Assembly (NCBI GenBank): GCA_963971575.1
Contig: OZ020615.1
Span: forward strand, 60,397,379 to 60,461,378
Source: Liopterus haemorrhoidalis
Taxonomy: Eukaryota > Arthropoda > Insecta > Coleoptera > Dytiscidae
Reading direction: 5' to 3'
DNA: 64,000 nucleotides
Under the pieces are notes generated by a model, which had not been told where the DNA came from, did not search any database, and saw only the letters and a program-made list of their open reading frames with translations. Made by a program: the position numbers and the translations under genes. Position 1 is the first letter of the stretch. Each line of letters opens with the position of its first letter. Below, in pieces: positions 45,156 to 55,984 of the stretch.

Positions 45156-46551
45156 CGCTAGCGCCGCCATTGAATGAAACCCTTAACATCATTCTTAATT
45201 ATAACAAATTCATGACGAGACATGCGTGTACCAACAAATTACATTTACTCCCGCCGACAAAAACATTCATTTAAAATTTTTGTCTTATAATTCTTTCTTT
45301 TATTTAAAAAATTTCTACTAATTGCTTTGAAGCACCGCCCATTCATCCAATAAAAATTTAGAAAGACATCTGTAAGTAATTAAAAATTGGAATGTTTCTG
45401 ACGTCACTAAAATCCTCCAATAAGAAATTTATTTTTTAAAATATTTTAGTTTCACGTTAAATATTTAATGGCGTAAGAGAAATTATGCGTGAACAATAAC
45501 TTTATTGTTTTAATTGAAGTTATGTTACTTGTACTAGAAAATTTTCGCATTGAAATATTTTATTAATTTTAATTTCACTTTTTACTTACATACTCAATGA
45601 TATTAAAGTTTGATGCAATTTTTAAACACAATAGCAATTACGTAGTATCTTTTTAATATGTAAGTGGGCTATTATAGCCGTTTTTTCCGTTTTTTTTATT
45701 GGTACTGTTCTCCTACCTCACTAGTCTCGTGTAGTGGTTAGACACCGCACATTACATTTATTTAAGCCTCGATCGGCTTCTCTCGGAAACAATTCTTTAT
45801 TATTGAAAATACTGAGAACAAAATACACAGGGAAACCAAAAACAGAACAAAGAATTAACAAAGAACAAGAAAATACAAATAACAAACCTGGTTTGAATTT
45901 TGTAATAATTTGCTGACTCATAAAGAGTAATTCAATATAATTGTCCAGGCGAAAAGGATGGACTCCGCAAATCAACGCCAGCTATCTTCAGGGTTTGACT
46001 CTCCGGCTTATTAATAGGCATCGCAAAACAAACCCTCGCAGGAGATTGGAGGCTCTTGAACTGAAATGATAAAATTGTTAGAATCATCGGTATTTTAAGA
46101 ATGGCCACCTTTTTGCCAATACTGTAACCAGTCATAATATTACCTCTACTTCATAGTCTCTTAAACTGTTCCTTTGTAAACTTGTTTCATTACATAATTT
46201 TGGTGGGTTTGCGTTCCTCAGCAGAATTATTGATGCACCTACTTTCCAAGTAAGAGCTTGAGGAGGTAATCTTGACGGGAAAATTCGACTGCACAGTGAA
46301 TGGTATCTTGCTTATCTACAACGTGTCGACAGACATGTAAGTACATGCTCGGAAGTAGTTGAATTTGTTAAAAAAGCGTAATTGGTTTTCCCTGTTTCTC
46401 GTGTCATCCATATACTGCGCGACATTAAAAAATGAACACGGTAGTAATTATTTCAATAATTTTTGGTATACATGTTTGTTAGGGTAAGTTAAGTAAACGA
46501 TCAAAATTTGAAAAGAATCGGACAATTATAACCCGAGAAAAATTAATAATG
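45156..46551. other. No supported gene
   Basis: At 45722-45752 GTCTCGTGTAGTGGTTAGAC resembles a tRNA A box, with a weak B-box-like CTGGTTTGAATTTTG about 165 bp further. It may be a split tRNA-derived repeat. The rest is AT-rich. Confidence 0.4.
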
Positions 46552-46927
46552 AGTTGAGCCTCCATGGTGCGGTATGTACTCATTAACACGTCTGGGTATA
46601 CTCCTAATTAGGTAATCGATTTCCTCTTGAGGTGCTTCATCCCAGGCTACCTGTACTTCGCCCTTTTGGAAATGAAGCTGTCCCTTAACGACAGAAGTCT
46701 AAGGTGATCTTCGCATTCTGTGGTTTTTCGGCGACGTCCTATACCGACTGTTCTTCGTGATCTGCCTTCCTGGAACCATGCCCGACAGCAACCCACTAAG
46801 TATTGAGATTCCTATTCGTCCTAGTGGCAATTTCTCAAAAGGATAAACCGGCTTCTCGCAGACTCATTATTCGCCACCTCTCAAACTCGTTGATGAAAAC
46901 TGCGTGTCTTCTCGCTCTTCTTCGGCA
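46552..46927 (-). pseudogene. Tc1-like transposase, internally deleted
   Basis: From ATG at 46927-46925 the minus strand reads MPKKSEKTRSFHQRV, then with frame breaks an HTH region ending CCRAWFQEGRSRRTVGIGRR and HLRLLSLRD. It then joins directly to AWDEAPQEEIDYLIRSIPRR and VNEYIPHHGGSTHY with the stop near 46555. The first parts match the paired HTH of insect Tc1 transposases and the last matches their extreme C-terminus. The entire DDE core between them is deleted. Confidence 0.85.
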
Positions 46928-46986
46928 TAATGAACAGATCAAAGAACTGCGAAAATTACTGCGATATATTCATAAATACTGGGTGT

Positions 46987-47038
46987 TTTTTAGGGTTTTG
47001 TAGGTATGACCAAAAAACCCTTATACCGTCATTTTGTC

Positions 47039-47116
<78 letters not shown>

Positions 47117-48096
47117 TCGGTCAAAATTGTAGCCAAACGGCTAAACCTAGAGAGTTGAAATTTCGCATGCTTATACAACTCGTTGACCCGCACATAGGAA
47201 AAATACTAAAACATCTAAAAAACATATCCCTCTAAAAATATAAACAAATATGTGCTCATCGAAAAAAAAAATATTTTTTTTAAATTCTGAGTAGGGTATC
47301 AAATGAAAGTCCTTAGTACGTGGATTAACGATCAAAATTTTGTTTTTGCAAAATAAATTATTTTGATGCGATTTTTGCCAAAATTGTGCAAAAAAATTTT
47401 TGTCCCACACCCTGTAGCCTAGATGGTTTAAACTAAAAATCTGAAAAAATTCTAAGTAATGTACATTGGTGTGAACCGGAATAGTACAACAGGAATTTTT
47501 GATCAGATTATGTTTTCGGAAAATAACGCATTTTTTGTGTTTTTAACTAAAATATGTTAAGTATTTAATACGTTGTGTAACATATCACAACAGTAACTCT
47601 CGTGGCGTGGTTGGATTCGTCATGCGCTTAATAATATAAGTTAACTTGCAAACTAGGGCTTCGAATCCTGTTGATTTTATTTTTTGTTTTTATTTTTTGC
47701 ATTTTTATTTTGTTTAAATTATTTTGTTAAAATTCTAGTTATATTTGGTAAATAGTGCATTTAATTTTTAAAAGCGTAAATTTAATAACCAGTGGAAAGT
47801 GTTGAAATTATAATGTAATTCTGTTTGACGAAATCAAAGGGCGGGACTTATGATGTAAGCAACCAATGGAAGCCATAGGTGCAATTTTCAAAATCTTAAT
47901 GAACTTTGCTATATAAAAAAAATACTGCATATACTTAGAAATTCAAATAATGGTATTAGGCATTCGAATTAAAATTCATAAAAAAATATTTTGACATAAA
48001 ATTTGTTTTGGCATCCCAAATAATCATCGTTCAGTTACTAAATACTTGCAAAACCCAGAAATGTGTGAAAATTCACACTTCACATCAATTTTTTTT
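46987..48096 (+). mobile_element. Helentron-like repeat, family B copy 3
   Basis: T-run, AGGGTTTTGTAGGTAT (46992), a long pure (TCTG)n tract (about 47039-47114), TAGCCAAACGGCTA, the core, its own tRNA-like module (47597-47672), AAATTTAATAACCAGT, AATACTTGCAAAACCC, palindrome GTGTGAAAATTCACAC (48063-48078), TTCACATCAA and T's. It starts about 60 bp upstream of the Tc1 remnant's ATG. Confidence 0.77.
47597..47672 (+). other. tRNA-like module in family B copy 3
   Basis: It has A-box-like GTGGCGTGGTTGGATTC (47602) and B-box-like GGGCTTCGAATCC (47656-47668), about 54 bp apart. A stem GTTGTG/CACAAC (47572-47577, 47586-47591) lies just before it. It is unrelated in sequence to the modules in copies 1 and 2/4. 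No canonical anticodon stem was seen. Confidence 0.5.
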
Positions 48097-48800
48097 AATG
48101 TTGCGTAGTATTGAAAATACAAACTCTCTATAAGGCTTATAGGTATTTACTAGCAAGCTATTCACCTTTTCACGACTGTATCTAGTAATTTTTAGTTTCG
48201 TATATAACTCTTATAAACCAATACACATTTCAATTTTAAAACTATCTTCAAATACTAGTATAATTATCCTTTCACCTGCCAATCTAGCTCCACAAAAAAC
48301 ACTATTTGCTAATAATGACTCGCTTAACAATATATGCAAACAGTTCAGTAAATTATATATCGCATGTTTATCGTGTGGTTATAGTTGATAGAGACATGAA
48401 TTGACTTGTGTCTGTTATACCGAGGTATAGAATGTTTGATCGGAGATATTGTGAGCGAGGAAGACCGCCCTCTGGATCTCTCTGATTGAGCTATTTCGGG
48501 AGATCGTGGGCTGGACGAAACTCCCGCGCCGGCCCAACAACAGGATCGGATTACAACAATTTATAAATGGATTATTGTTACACATATATTTTTTATTGTT
48601 AAATACATATTTTCGGCCAAATAATGCTTCTATCGTTTAATTTTAGACGTCGATACTGTAATTGCTACAAATTTGGCAATAAGGACTAAATAATTAGAAA
48701 ATATTCTTAAAATTTTATTTTATAGTGAAAGAAAGAAAATGAGAACAGTTGTAATTACATTTTAATGCATTGGAGTGTTAAAATAAAAATACAAAATAAT
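48097..48800. other. No supported gene
   Basis: AT-rich except for 48440-48550, where GATTGAGCTATTTCGGGAG recalls a tRNA end, without a full cloverleaf. Confidence 0.45.
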
Positions 48801-50072
48801 TTAAGGATTTAATGGTCGTTTGTAAGATCTTCTGGAGTGCACCATTCCCGATAAGTTTCTTTTAATACTCCAACAGTAGTCAGCCATCATGTGAGTATCC
48901 CACCTTCCTTGATAACGTCTCTCCATCTCTTTTAAATCCTGATGGAAACGTTCACCCTGATCATCACTAACATCTCCAAGATTGACAGAAAATTTGTCAA
49001 GATTATTATTTAAAAAATTGATGTGAAGTGTGAATTTTCACACATTACAGGATTTTGCAGGTATATAATAAGTGAAGGCGGTATGCTGAGTGTGTAGGAC
49101 AAATTTTGCTTTGTAGTAACCACGGCAAAATGAACGATCTTTTTAAAATAATTTATCGTCTGTTAATCTCAGAGCTTTAAAAACAAATTTTATGTTAAAA
49201 TATTTTTTTGTTAATTTTAATTCGAATATCTAATATCATTATTTAGGTTTCTAAATAAGTGCAGTATTTTTTTTATATAACAAGGTTCATTAAGATTTTG
49301 AAAATTGGGCCTATGACTTTCATTGGTTGTCTTAAATCATACGCTCCGCCCCTCTGGCTTCGTATAAATGACACAGCATGAAAATATAATTCCAATTGGT
49401 TATTAAATTTACGCTCTTGAAAATTAATATGTGCTAAAATATAACTAGAATTTTAACAAATTAATTTAAACATAATAAATATGAAAAAAAAAAACAAAAA
49501 ATAAAATTGACTCCACAAGCCAGGAACGAACCTGTGTAGTGAATAACGATCCTGTGTGGTTGTCGAGCAACTGAGCCACTAGACCACCAAACGCTTATCA
49601 ACTTAGTGTGTTATAAGAGTATAACATGTATGCATCGTCAACCAAAAAACACAAAAAATGCGTTATTTTCCGAAAACATAATCTGATCAAAAATTCCTGT
49701 TGTACTATTCCGGTTCACACCAATATACATTACTTAGAATTTTTTCACATTTTTAGTTTAAACCATCTGGGCTACAGGGTGTGGGACAAAATTTTTTTTG
49801 CACAATTTTGGCAAAAATCTCCTCAAAATAATTTATTTTGCAAAAATTAAATTTTGATCGTTAATCCACGTACTAAGGGCTTTCATTTGATACCCTACTC
49901 AGAATTAAAAAAAAATATATTTTTTTTCGATGAGCACATATTTGTTTATATTTTTAGGGGGATATGTTTTTTAGATGTTTTAGTATTTTTCCTATGTGCG
50001 GGTCAAAAAGTTGTACAAGCATGCCAATTTGCAACTCTCTAGGTTTAGCCGTTTGGCTACAATTTTTACCGA

Positions 50073-50113
<41 letters not shown>

Positions 50114-50263
50114 GAGACAGACGACAAAATGACGGTATAAGGGTTTTTTGGTCATACCTACAAAACCCTAAAAATGAAGTTTCACGCTCATGTTGCACCC
50201 CAGATGATGATAATTTTCAATCAAATTTTCAACGACCTCCACATAGTTTTCTGGGAAACATAT
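48801..50263 (-). pseudogene. Conserved repetitive ORF, disrupted by family B copy 4
   Basis: On the minus strand the frame ICFPENYVEVVENLIENYHH, LGCNMSVKLHF is open from about 50263 to 50172. It is cut by a 1.16-kb Helentron-like repeat and continues as LNNNLDKFSVNLGDVSDDQG, ERFHQDLKEMERRYQGRWDT, HMMADYCWSIKRN and so on to a stop at 48803-48801. Joining the halves through one T-run keeps the frame. From memory, this resembles a protein family with many copies in insect genomes (…NLGDVSDEQGERFHQDI…RYQGRWDAHMMADYCW), of unknown function and often in repeats; its name and mobile origin are not certain. Only about 96 C-terminal codons are present and nothing upstream of 50263 extends the frame. 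Confidence 0.75.
49013..50174 (-). mobile_element. Helentron-like repeat, family B copy 4
   Basis: Minus-strand 5' end TTTTTAGGGTTTTGTAGGTA (complement to 50174), (TCTG)n at about 50073-50112, the core, the B2-type tRNA-like module (49505-49595), ATACCTGCAAAATCCTG, palindrome GTGTGAAAATTCACAC (49028-49043), CATCAA, T-run. It is almost identical to copy 2. Its ends are fixed by the ORF it interrupts: the T-run of one Phe-Leu codon pair is found on both sides. Confidence 0.85.
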
Positions 50264-51082
50264 TGAACAAGTACAAACCTGAACGATGCAGCGGTCATAC
50301 TAAGTACCTTACCCTTGACCTTGCAACCCCCGCCGTTGTAAAAAGGTTTATAACAAGTACCTGCATGTAAGGCGTTCCTACGAAATATATTGGACAACAA
50401 GAACGAAGTTGAAATTAAAGTAGACGTATATCAGAACGTGAAAAGGTGAAAAAAGTCAAAATACGATAGAACAAAAATTTGACGTGATAGGCAGAAACTG
50501 TTAACATTTTTGAAATCAGCACCCCAAAATTAGTTTTAAAAAAAGTTTAAATTTGTTGACCAGTGTAATCTACATAGATTTTCAATTCAAATAAAAGCAT
50601 TTTTTTGTTTGGCATCACATTATAAAAATAATAAACAAATTTCCTTAATTTTTTCCCGATGTTTTTTTGGAGTGCGGCCTCCATCAGTAGAGAATCTAGC
50701 CAAGTGTACATGTTTTATCTCGACAGTCAGTAGATAGGGTCATCTGTCGACACATGTCACATCACTGACAACTGACAGCATCTTGAAATAACTCCCAGAT
50801 TATTCCGCTACAACATACACTTTACATATATTTTTAAAAATTCGGTTCATTCAGCGATTGCGATTTAATGAAATTATAACTTTATATTTAGACATGATGT
50901 GGTATTGTTATCAATATTGACGTCAATTTTAATTCAAATTTATTATTTCAAATGTTTTGATTGTAACATTTTATTGTTTTTGTTACGCATCATATAATTT
51001 TAAGATTTTAATAAATTTTTTAATCATTTTGACTATCACAAACGTGGGAGAAATACACAAGATTATGCTTCACAAAGACTCT
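50264..51082. other. AT-rich stretch, no gene seen
   Basis: Includes ATCTGTCGACACATGTCACA near 50750. Nothing assigned. Confidence 0.45.
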
Positions 51083-52511
51083 CAGATCAATTCTGTTAAA
51101 AGTTACTATAATAGTTACCGTGTAGTAACGTTACTACAAGATAACTTTTATAGTGACTTTAGTAGTAACTTTAACATTTTTCGTATTCTGTAATATCCAA
51201 CTGTAGTAACGCCGCTATGAAAGTTATATCTTAGTGACAGTTACTGAGAAAAGAATGAAGTTAGTTACAGAAGCGCACCACGCATGCGCATTGGTGGTAT
51301 ACAGATGACAGTTGAGGTTAAAAATGTCAAAATATTGTATCGCTTACATTATGTTGTTGTTATATAATATATATTATGGTATATACATTTACAAAATATA
51401 AAAAAAAGTGTGAAGAAATTTAAAAATAAAAAAACGGAATGCAAAGACAAATTCTCGACAATAGAACCAGCGACGCAGGCGGGTGGGATTTTTATTTTTT
51501 TTTATTTTTCAATATAAAACTGTTTGCGGGTTAGAACCTCCCATGAAGCTGGATTTTTTATTAATTCGATGCATTTTCCTTGTTTTGTCATTGCTTCAAT
51601 ACGTCTCATTTTATAACCCTCCCCCACCACTTTTGCGTCACTGAATAGAACTTTTGTTATTTTTTTTTAGAACTAAAACTATTTTTATTTAATAATTTAA
51701 AAAAAAGACATTAAAAATGAGGAATTGGAAAAAGACTTTTTGATCTTTAATATATTTCACCTCCTGCAATATAAACATTTACCTACACTCATACATACAT
51801 ATTTTATATATATTAAATTTATATAATTTTCTTTACTAATCTTCTTCATTTTTTATTATATCTAAAAATTACACTTAAAATCAAATGTCCGCCATTTTTA
51901 TCTTCATAAGAACTAAGTTATTACTTATAAACACCAGCATTTGGTAGTTACTTTTAGTGGCGCCCCCAGGAATTTTTGTTGGGGGGGGGGTGCCCGGAAG
52001 ACAAAATTATTTAAATTATGAATTAGGTTCACACTTCTAAATTTCAAGTGATGATCTAAAAAAAAGGTCCTCGCTTCGTAAATATGAAGTGATGACCTAA
52101 AAAAAAAGGTCCTGACTTCTAAAATACAAGTGACGACCTAAAAAAACGGTCCTCGCTTCGGAAATACAAAGTGATGACCTAAAAAAAAGGTCCTCACTTC
52201 TAAAATACAAGGGACGACCTAACCTAACCTAAAAAAAAAAGATCCTCATCTCTATTTTCTAGTGTGTTTGTGTGTTTTTATTTTTATTTTCTTCCTTCTT
52301 AGGGGGGGGGCTCCACTGGGTGCGCCACTGGTTATTATGATAGGAACTTTTATAGTAACATGTTACTATATTGTTACTGTATTAATATTGTAGTAACTTT
52401 TGTCTTACGGAATACAAAATACCCCCAAGTTACTATGATAGTAACTGACCTTGCTCATAGTGACAAATTTAGTTACTATGGCCATAGTAACTGAGTTACA
52501 GAATTGGTCTG
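51083..52511. mobile_element. TIR element rich in TTACTATAGTAAC motifs
   Basis: The outer ends CAGATCAATTCTGT (51083) and ACAGAATTGGTCTG (ending 52511) are inverted repeats. Inside each end, dozens of bases consist of AGTTACTATAGTAACT-type palindromic motifs. A second element (51956-52329) is nested within the right part. No convincing target duplication or protein was found. Confidence 0.62.
51956..52329. mobile_element. MITE with AGTGGCGC ends and minisatellite core
   Basis: The ends AGTGGCGCCC and GGTGCGCCACT enclose a G-tract near each side and five ~41-bp units (AAGTGATGACCTAAAAAAAAGG, TCCTCGCTTC) at about 52035-52225. The termini suggest a hAT relative; flanking GTTACTTT and GTTATTAT are at best a degraded duplication. 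Confidence 0.65.
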
Positions 52512-52587
52512 ATTATTTCTTGATAAATATTAAGGTTTTAATAGCTCATATTCTCTGCCCCTTATAAACATATCTAGCTGTTGGGAT

Positions 52588-53021
52588 CAGTGTTGCCAAC
52601 TGGCGGAAATTTTCCCGTTTTGCGGTAAAATTTTAACATTGGAGGGAAAAAGGGAAAATAGGGACCAAAGGAATTTTTCTCACACCATTTTTTAAAAACG
52701 AACCTATGTTTAAGCATGTTGCCAACATTAATTTTGCCACACCTACACTACAATGGCGAAGCTGAAAGAATATTTTCTATGGTCACCGACAAAAAAAAAA
52801 AGGAATCGAATTGGTGAAAATACCAACAGACCAATACATATAATTACATAAAAAGAGCATATATTCTTTTAAAAATTAGCATTTTTTGTTCTTTAATTCA
52901 ATAATTTATGGAATAATATGGTCAATAAAAAAAAAAAAAATGAGGAGGGAATTTTTCATTGAAAACGGGAATTTTTACCCTGTAGTGCGGGAAAAAGCTG
53001 ATGATAAGGTTGCCAACACTG
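52588..53021 (+). mobile_element. hAT element remnant with transposase C-terminus
   Basis: The ends CAGTGTTGCCAA and TTGCCAACACTG are perfect inverted repeats with a perfect 8-bp duplication GTTGGGAT (52580-52587, 53022-53029). At about 52752-52820 a plus-strand frame reads NGEAERIFSMVTDKKK then RNRIG, the conserved hAT dimerisation motif (N...ER.FS......RNR). So it is a deletion derivative of an autonomous hAT rather than a pure MITE. The DDE domain is gone. Confidence 0.9.
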
Positions 53022-53029
53022 GTTGGGAT

Positions 53030-53959
53030 CCTATTATTTTATTTATTGTAATTATATTATTAATATATTTCTTTCTTTGTTTTTAGGTAAGTCGTCAAAA
53101 TATTTACCGAGTTCTACCATTTCGTAAGTAGAAATTATGTAGTAAAAATATCCATTATCCTCTAGCAATATGTCTTATTTTATAATTTATACCTGATAAA
53201 CAATAGATATATGCCATATAATTAAATAATTACAATAATTAAATTCAATAAAGATATTTTTTAGCAGAAAGTCGTATGTAAATAGCTAAGAAGTGTTGAA
53301 GTAACATATAATTGTATCATTCTATATAATTTAACTCCTTTCTTTTGCACCGATAATAATCGTAACAAATTAGATGTAATTATCACTAATGATGATGAAT
53401 CTTTTCATATCTGCAAAAACCAGATATACCTGTAATTAGATTAATTAACAGAAAACTATCTCAAGTATTTTGTATGCGGGTAAAGAAAACACAAACTTAA
53501 CTTCTGCCTACTGAATATATAAATGTAGATCTATCAGTGCGTTTAAAAGGAACAACAATAATTAATTATTTGCTAATTAACGGGTTTTATTTTTAGTTTT
53601 AGATGAAGTTTATCTCGAGTGCATTTTATATCATTAATGTTCGATTGAGTTAGATGGTGACTTCATCTGGGAATCCTTTACGGATTCTAAGGACTGGTTC
53701 TTTAATTAACATGTTACAGTCTGTTTTTAATTATGATTTGTTGATTGAGCTTGTGGGAATTATTTAATGAGTTAATAAATAAATTAAAATTCATACTTAT
53801 TTTGTTGTAATAATCTGCAGTATGTGAATTAATATTTATTACGTAAATACTAGAACCAGAGGCAAATTTAATTTTCTGATGTTTCCTAGTTGGATCCTAG
53901 TTTCGCTCTGCCATCGTACTAAGTTACTTAAAAATGTCCATGCGTTTTTGCACGACTCG
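53030..53959. other. AT-rich stretch, no gene seen
   Basis: Nothing recognised. Confidence 0.5.
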
Positions 53960-54329
53960 TAGGCCGCGAATATACAGAAAGCCGGCACCGGCTTTACTGG
54001 CAACAAGCGCTGATCTGCCGCAGTATCTGTCCATGTTTCCTCGGCGCCGGTCGGCGTCAGCTATCCGCTTACCGTAACATTTAAGTAATTTAATCAGCTA
54101 GTTGTCAGCGCCGAAACAAAAAAATATTTAAAAAATCTTGAATCATCTTCTTTTAATTGAAGAAAAATGTGGTGGTATTACCCATATTTACGTCTCTCTT
54201 GGTTTATTGCATGTAAACCTTTTCTTTTTTGTTCTATTTTTAAATATAGCGATTCTGTTAGAAACAACTCACCCAAAGATGAATCAGAACTCGCCATTTA
54301 AACTTATTTCAACATATATTTGTGCCAAT

Positions 54330-54605
54330 CAGAGCCGGCCTTAGCAAGTCTGGCGCCCCGGGCGAGATTTTTTTGTCACCCTCATAAAAAAAAAAAAAAA
54401 TACTCTATATAATACAAGTGATCAACTCCCAAATCCAAGTGAAGAGCAAAAAAAATGTCCTCACCTCCCAGATCCAAGTGAAGAGCAAAAAAAAGGTCCT
54501 CACCTCCCAGATCCAAGTGAAGAGCAAAAAAAAGATCCTCACTTTTAAAATACAAGGGATGACCTGACCGTCCGCCGCCCTTCCTGGCCTAGCGCCCTGG
54601 GCGGT
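54330..54605. mobile_element. hAT-like MITE, right end unclear
   Basis: The left end CAGAGCCGGCCTTAG is typical of hAT elements. Inside are three to four ~39-bp units (CCAAGTGAAGAGCAAAAAAA, GGTCCTCACC). The right side (CGCCCTGGGCGGTCGCCCGA) is GC-rich, but the inverse of the left end is missing. Confidence 0.55.
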
Positions 54606-54677
54606 CGCCCGACCTCGCCCCCCTTAAAGAGTAGCTATACACTTTCAAAACTAGCGTTCGCTCTATGCTAGGCCAAT

Positions 54678-54928
54678 CAGGGGCGCACACAGACTTTTGG
54701 CTTGGGGGGGTCCAATTATACATAATTTTTATGAACACAGGGCAAAATTTCAATTTCAAGTGAAGATCAAAAAAATAAGGTCCTCCCTTCTAAATTTTAA
54801 GTAAAGAGCAAAAAAAAGGTCCTCACTTCTAAATTTTAAGTGAAGAGCAAAGAAAAAAGTCCTCACTTCTCTAAGCACGGGGGGGGGGGTCCGGACACCT
54901 TGGACCCCCCCCCTTGTGTGCGCCCCTG
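54678..54928. mobile_element. hAT MITE, 251 bp
   Basis: The ends CAGGGGCGCACAC and GTGTGCGCCCCTG are inverted repeats with a perfect 8-bp duplication AGGCCAAT (54670-54677, 54929-54936). Each end is followed by a G- or C-tract. The core is about three ~40-bp minisatellite units like those at 54410 and 52035. Confidence 0.92.
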
Positions 54929-55120
54929 AGGCCAATATAATTAAAATGTACGATAAATAAGAAAAAATAAATAAAAACTTCAATATATAGGTTATGTCAT
55001 CTGTCAGTGTCACATGCAATATCAGCGTTTAGCGTGTGCTCAACCAGTAACCCAGTACGCTTGTTTTCGGTACCGACTGTCAGCGCTGATTTACCAGCTT
55101 TCTGTATGTTCCCGGCCTTA

Positions 55121-55984
55121 GACATACAGACAGATAGGCTGACACACAGATAAACCTGCGGTCTCTTTTAACCGCGAGACAATATCCTACCCCGACTGCG
55201 CCAGTTAAAATTTAAAAAGAAGTTGTTAAAAAAATACTTTATTAACAGACAGTAATTGACAATAGATATTATAAAATATTAATGTTCATATATTACCATT
55301 TTACTTTTTACAATTTAATCAATTTTATAACTCACAATAATAAACAATTAGCAGTGTCATGAATAAATTATGGCAGAGTCTACAATATAGTACCCATAAC
55401 TCGCATATTTAATTAGAAAATAATCCCCTTGTACGTGTATTCTTTTCAGAAATTTATTACGTCCTCTTTATAAATATAAAATACATTTTTCCATTAATTC
55501 TAGAAAAATAGAGAAGTTGTATTACGTAATGAATGAAAATAAACCTAATTTAAAAAATAAAATATGCAAATTTGACAAAAATAATGTAAATAAATGTACT
55601 GATAGCATCTTTGTTTTGGTTTTCATTTAATAAAAACAAAAACTACGCTATCGCTAAAAATAATTACGAATTAAATGTTTGTCGGAAAAATGCGCATTTA
55701 AGTTTTTGGTGAAACAATAGAATGTTATAAACCACAAATATATGAACAATATTTCTAATCAAGGCACCATTTAAATGCAACTTTTATTAAAAGTATAACA
55801 CTACAATTTACGTATGTCTGTCTGCCTGTCTGTATTTGCGCTTTTCATTCAAGAACTGCTAATCCAATTTTCATGCAATTTTTTTCTATCTATCATCCGT
55901 TTAGATTTTCGGCTGTTTTATTAAAATTGATTCAGTTGTTCGAAAGTTAATAATAATGAAAATTGTGCGCGATACTCACTATTC
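55121..55984. other. AT-rich stretch, no gene seen
   Basis: A short GTCTGTCTGCCTGTCTG tract at about 55815-55832 with a following AACTGCTAATCC block may be a further eroded microsatellite repeat. Confidence 0.45.

Larger units (their letters stand above)
53960..55120. mobile_element. TIR element carrying two nested MITEs
   Basis: Left end TAGGCCGCGAATATACAGAA and right end (inverted) TAAGGCCGGGAACATACAGA match at most of ~25 positions. The subterminal sequences are rich in GCCGGC/GTCAGCGCTGA. Two GC-rich MITEs (54330-54605, 54678-54928) sit inside. No target duplication was certain and no transposase was seen. Confidence 0.6.

Noticed and set aside
47039..47114. Regular (TCTG)n arrays at 11980, 13580, 17300, 23660, 47039 and 50073 as possible CRISPR-like arrays or Cys-rich proteins
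   Set aside because: They are uninterrupted 4-bp microsatellites without spacers. Cys-Leu-Ser-Val or Asp-Arg-Gln-Thr frames follow from the repeat itself.
48484..48503. Second tRNA-Phe-like sequence
   Set aside because: Only a ~15-bp match to the acceptor/D-arm region in the wrong context; no cloverleaf.
54756..55019. 87-codon minus-strand ORF
   Set aside because: Spans the minisatellite core and G-tract of a hAT MITE; the peptide repeat (LKFR.EDLFFALY) copies the DNA repeat.
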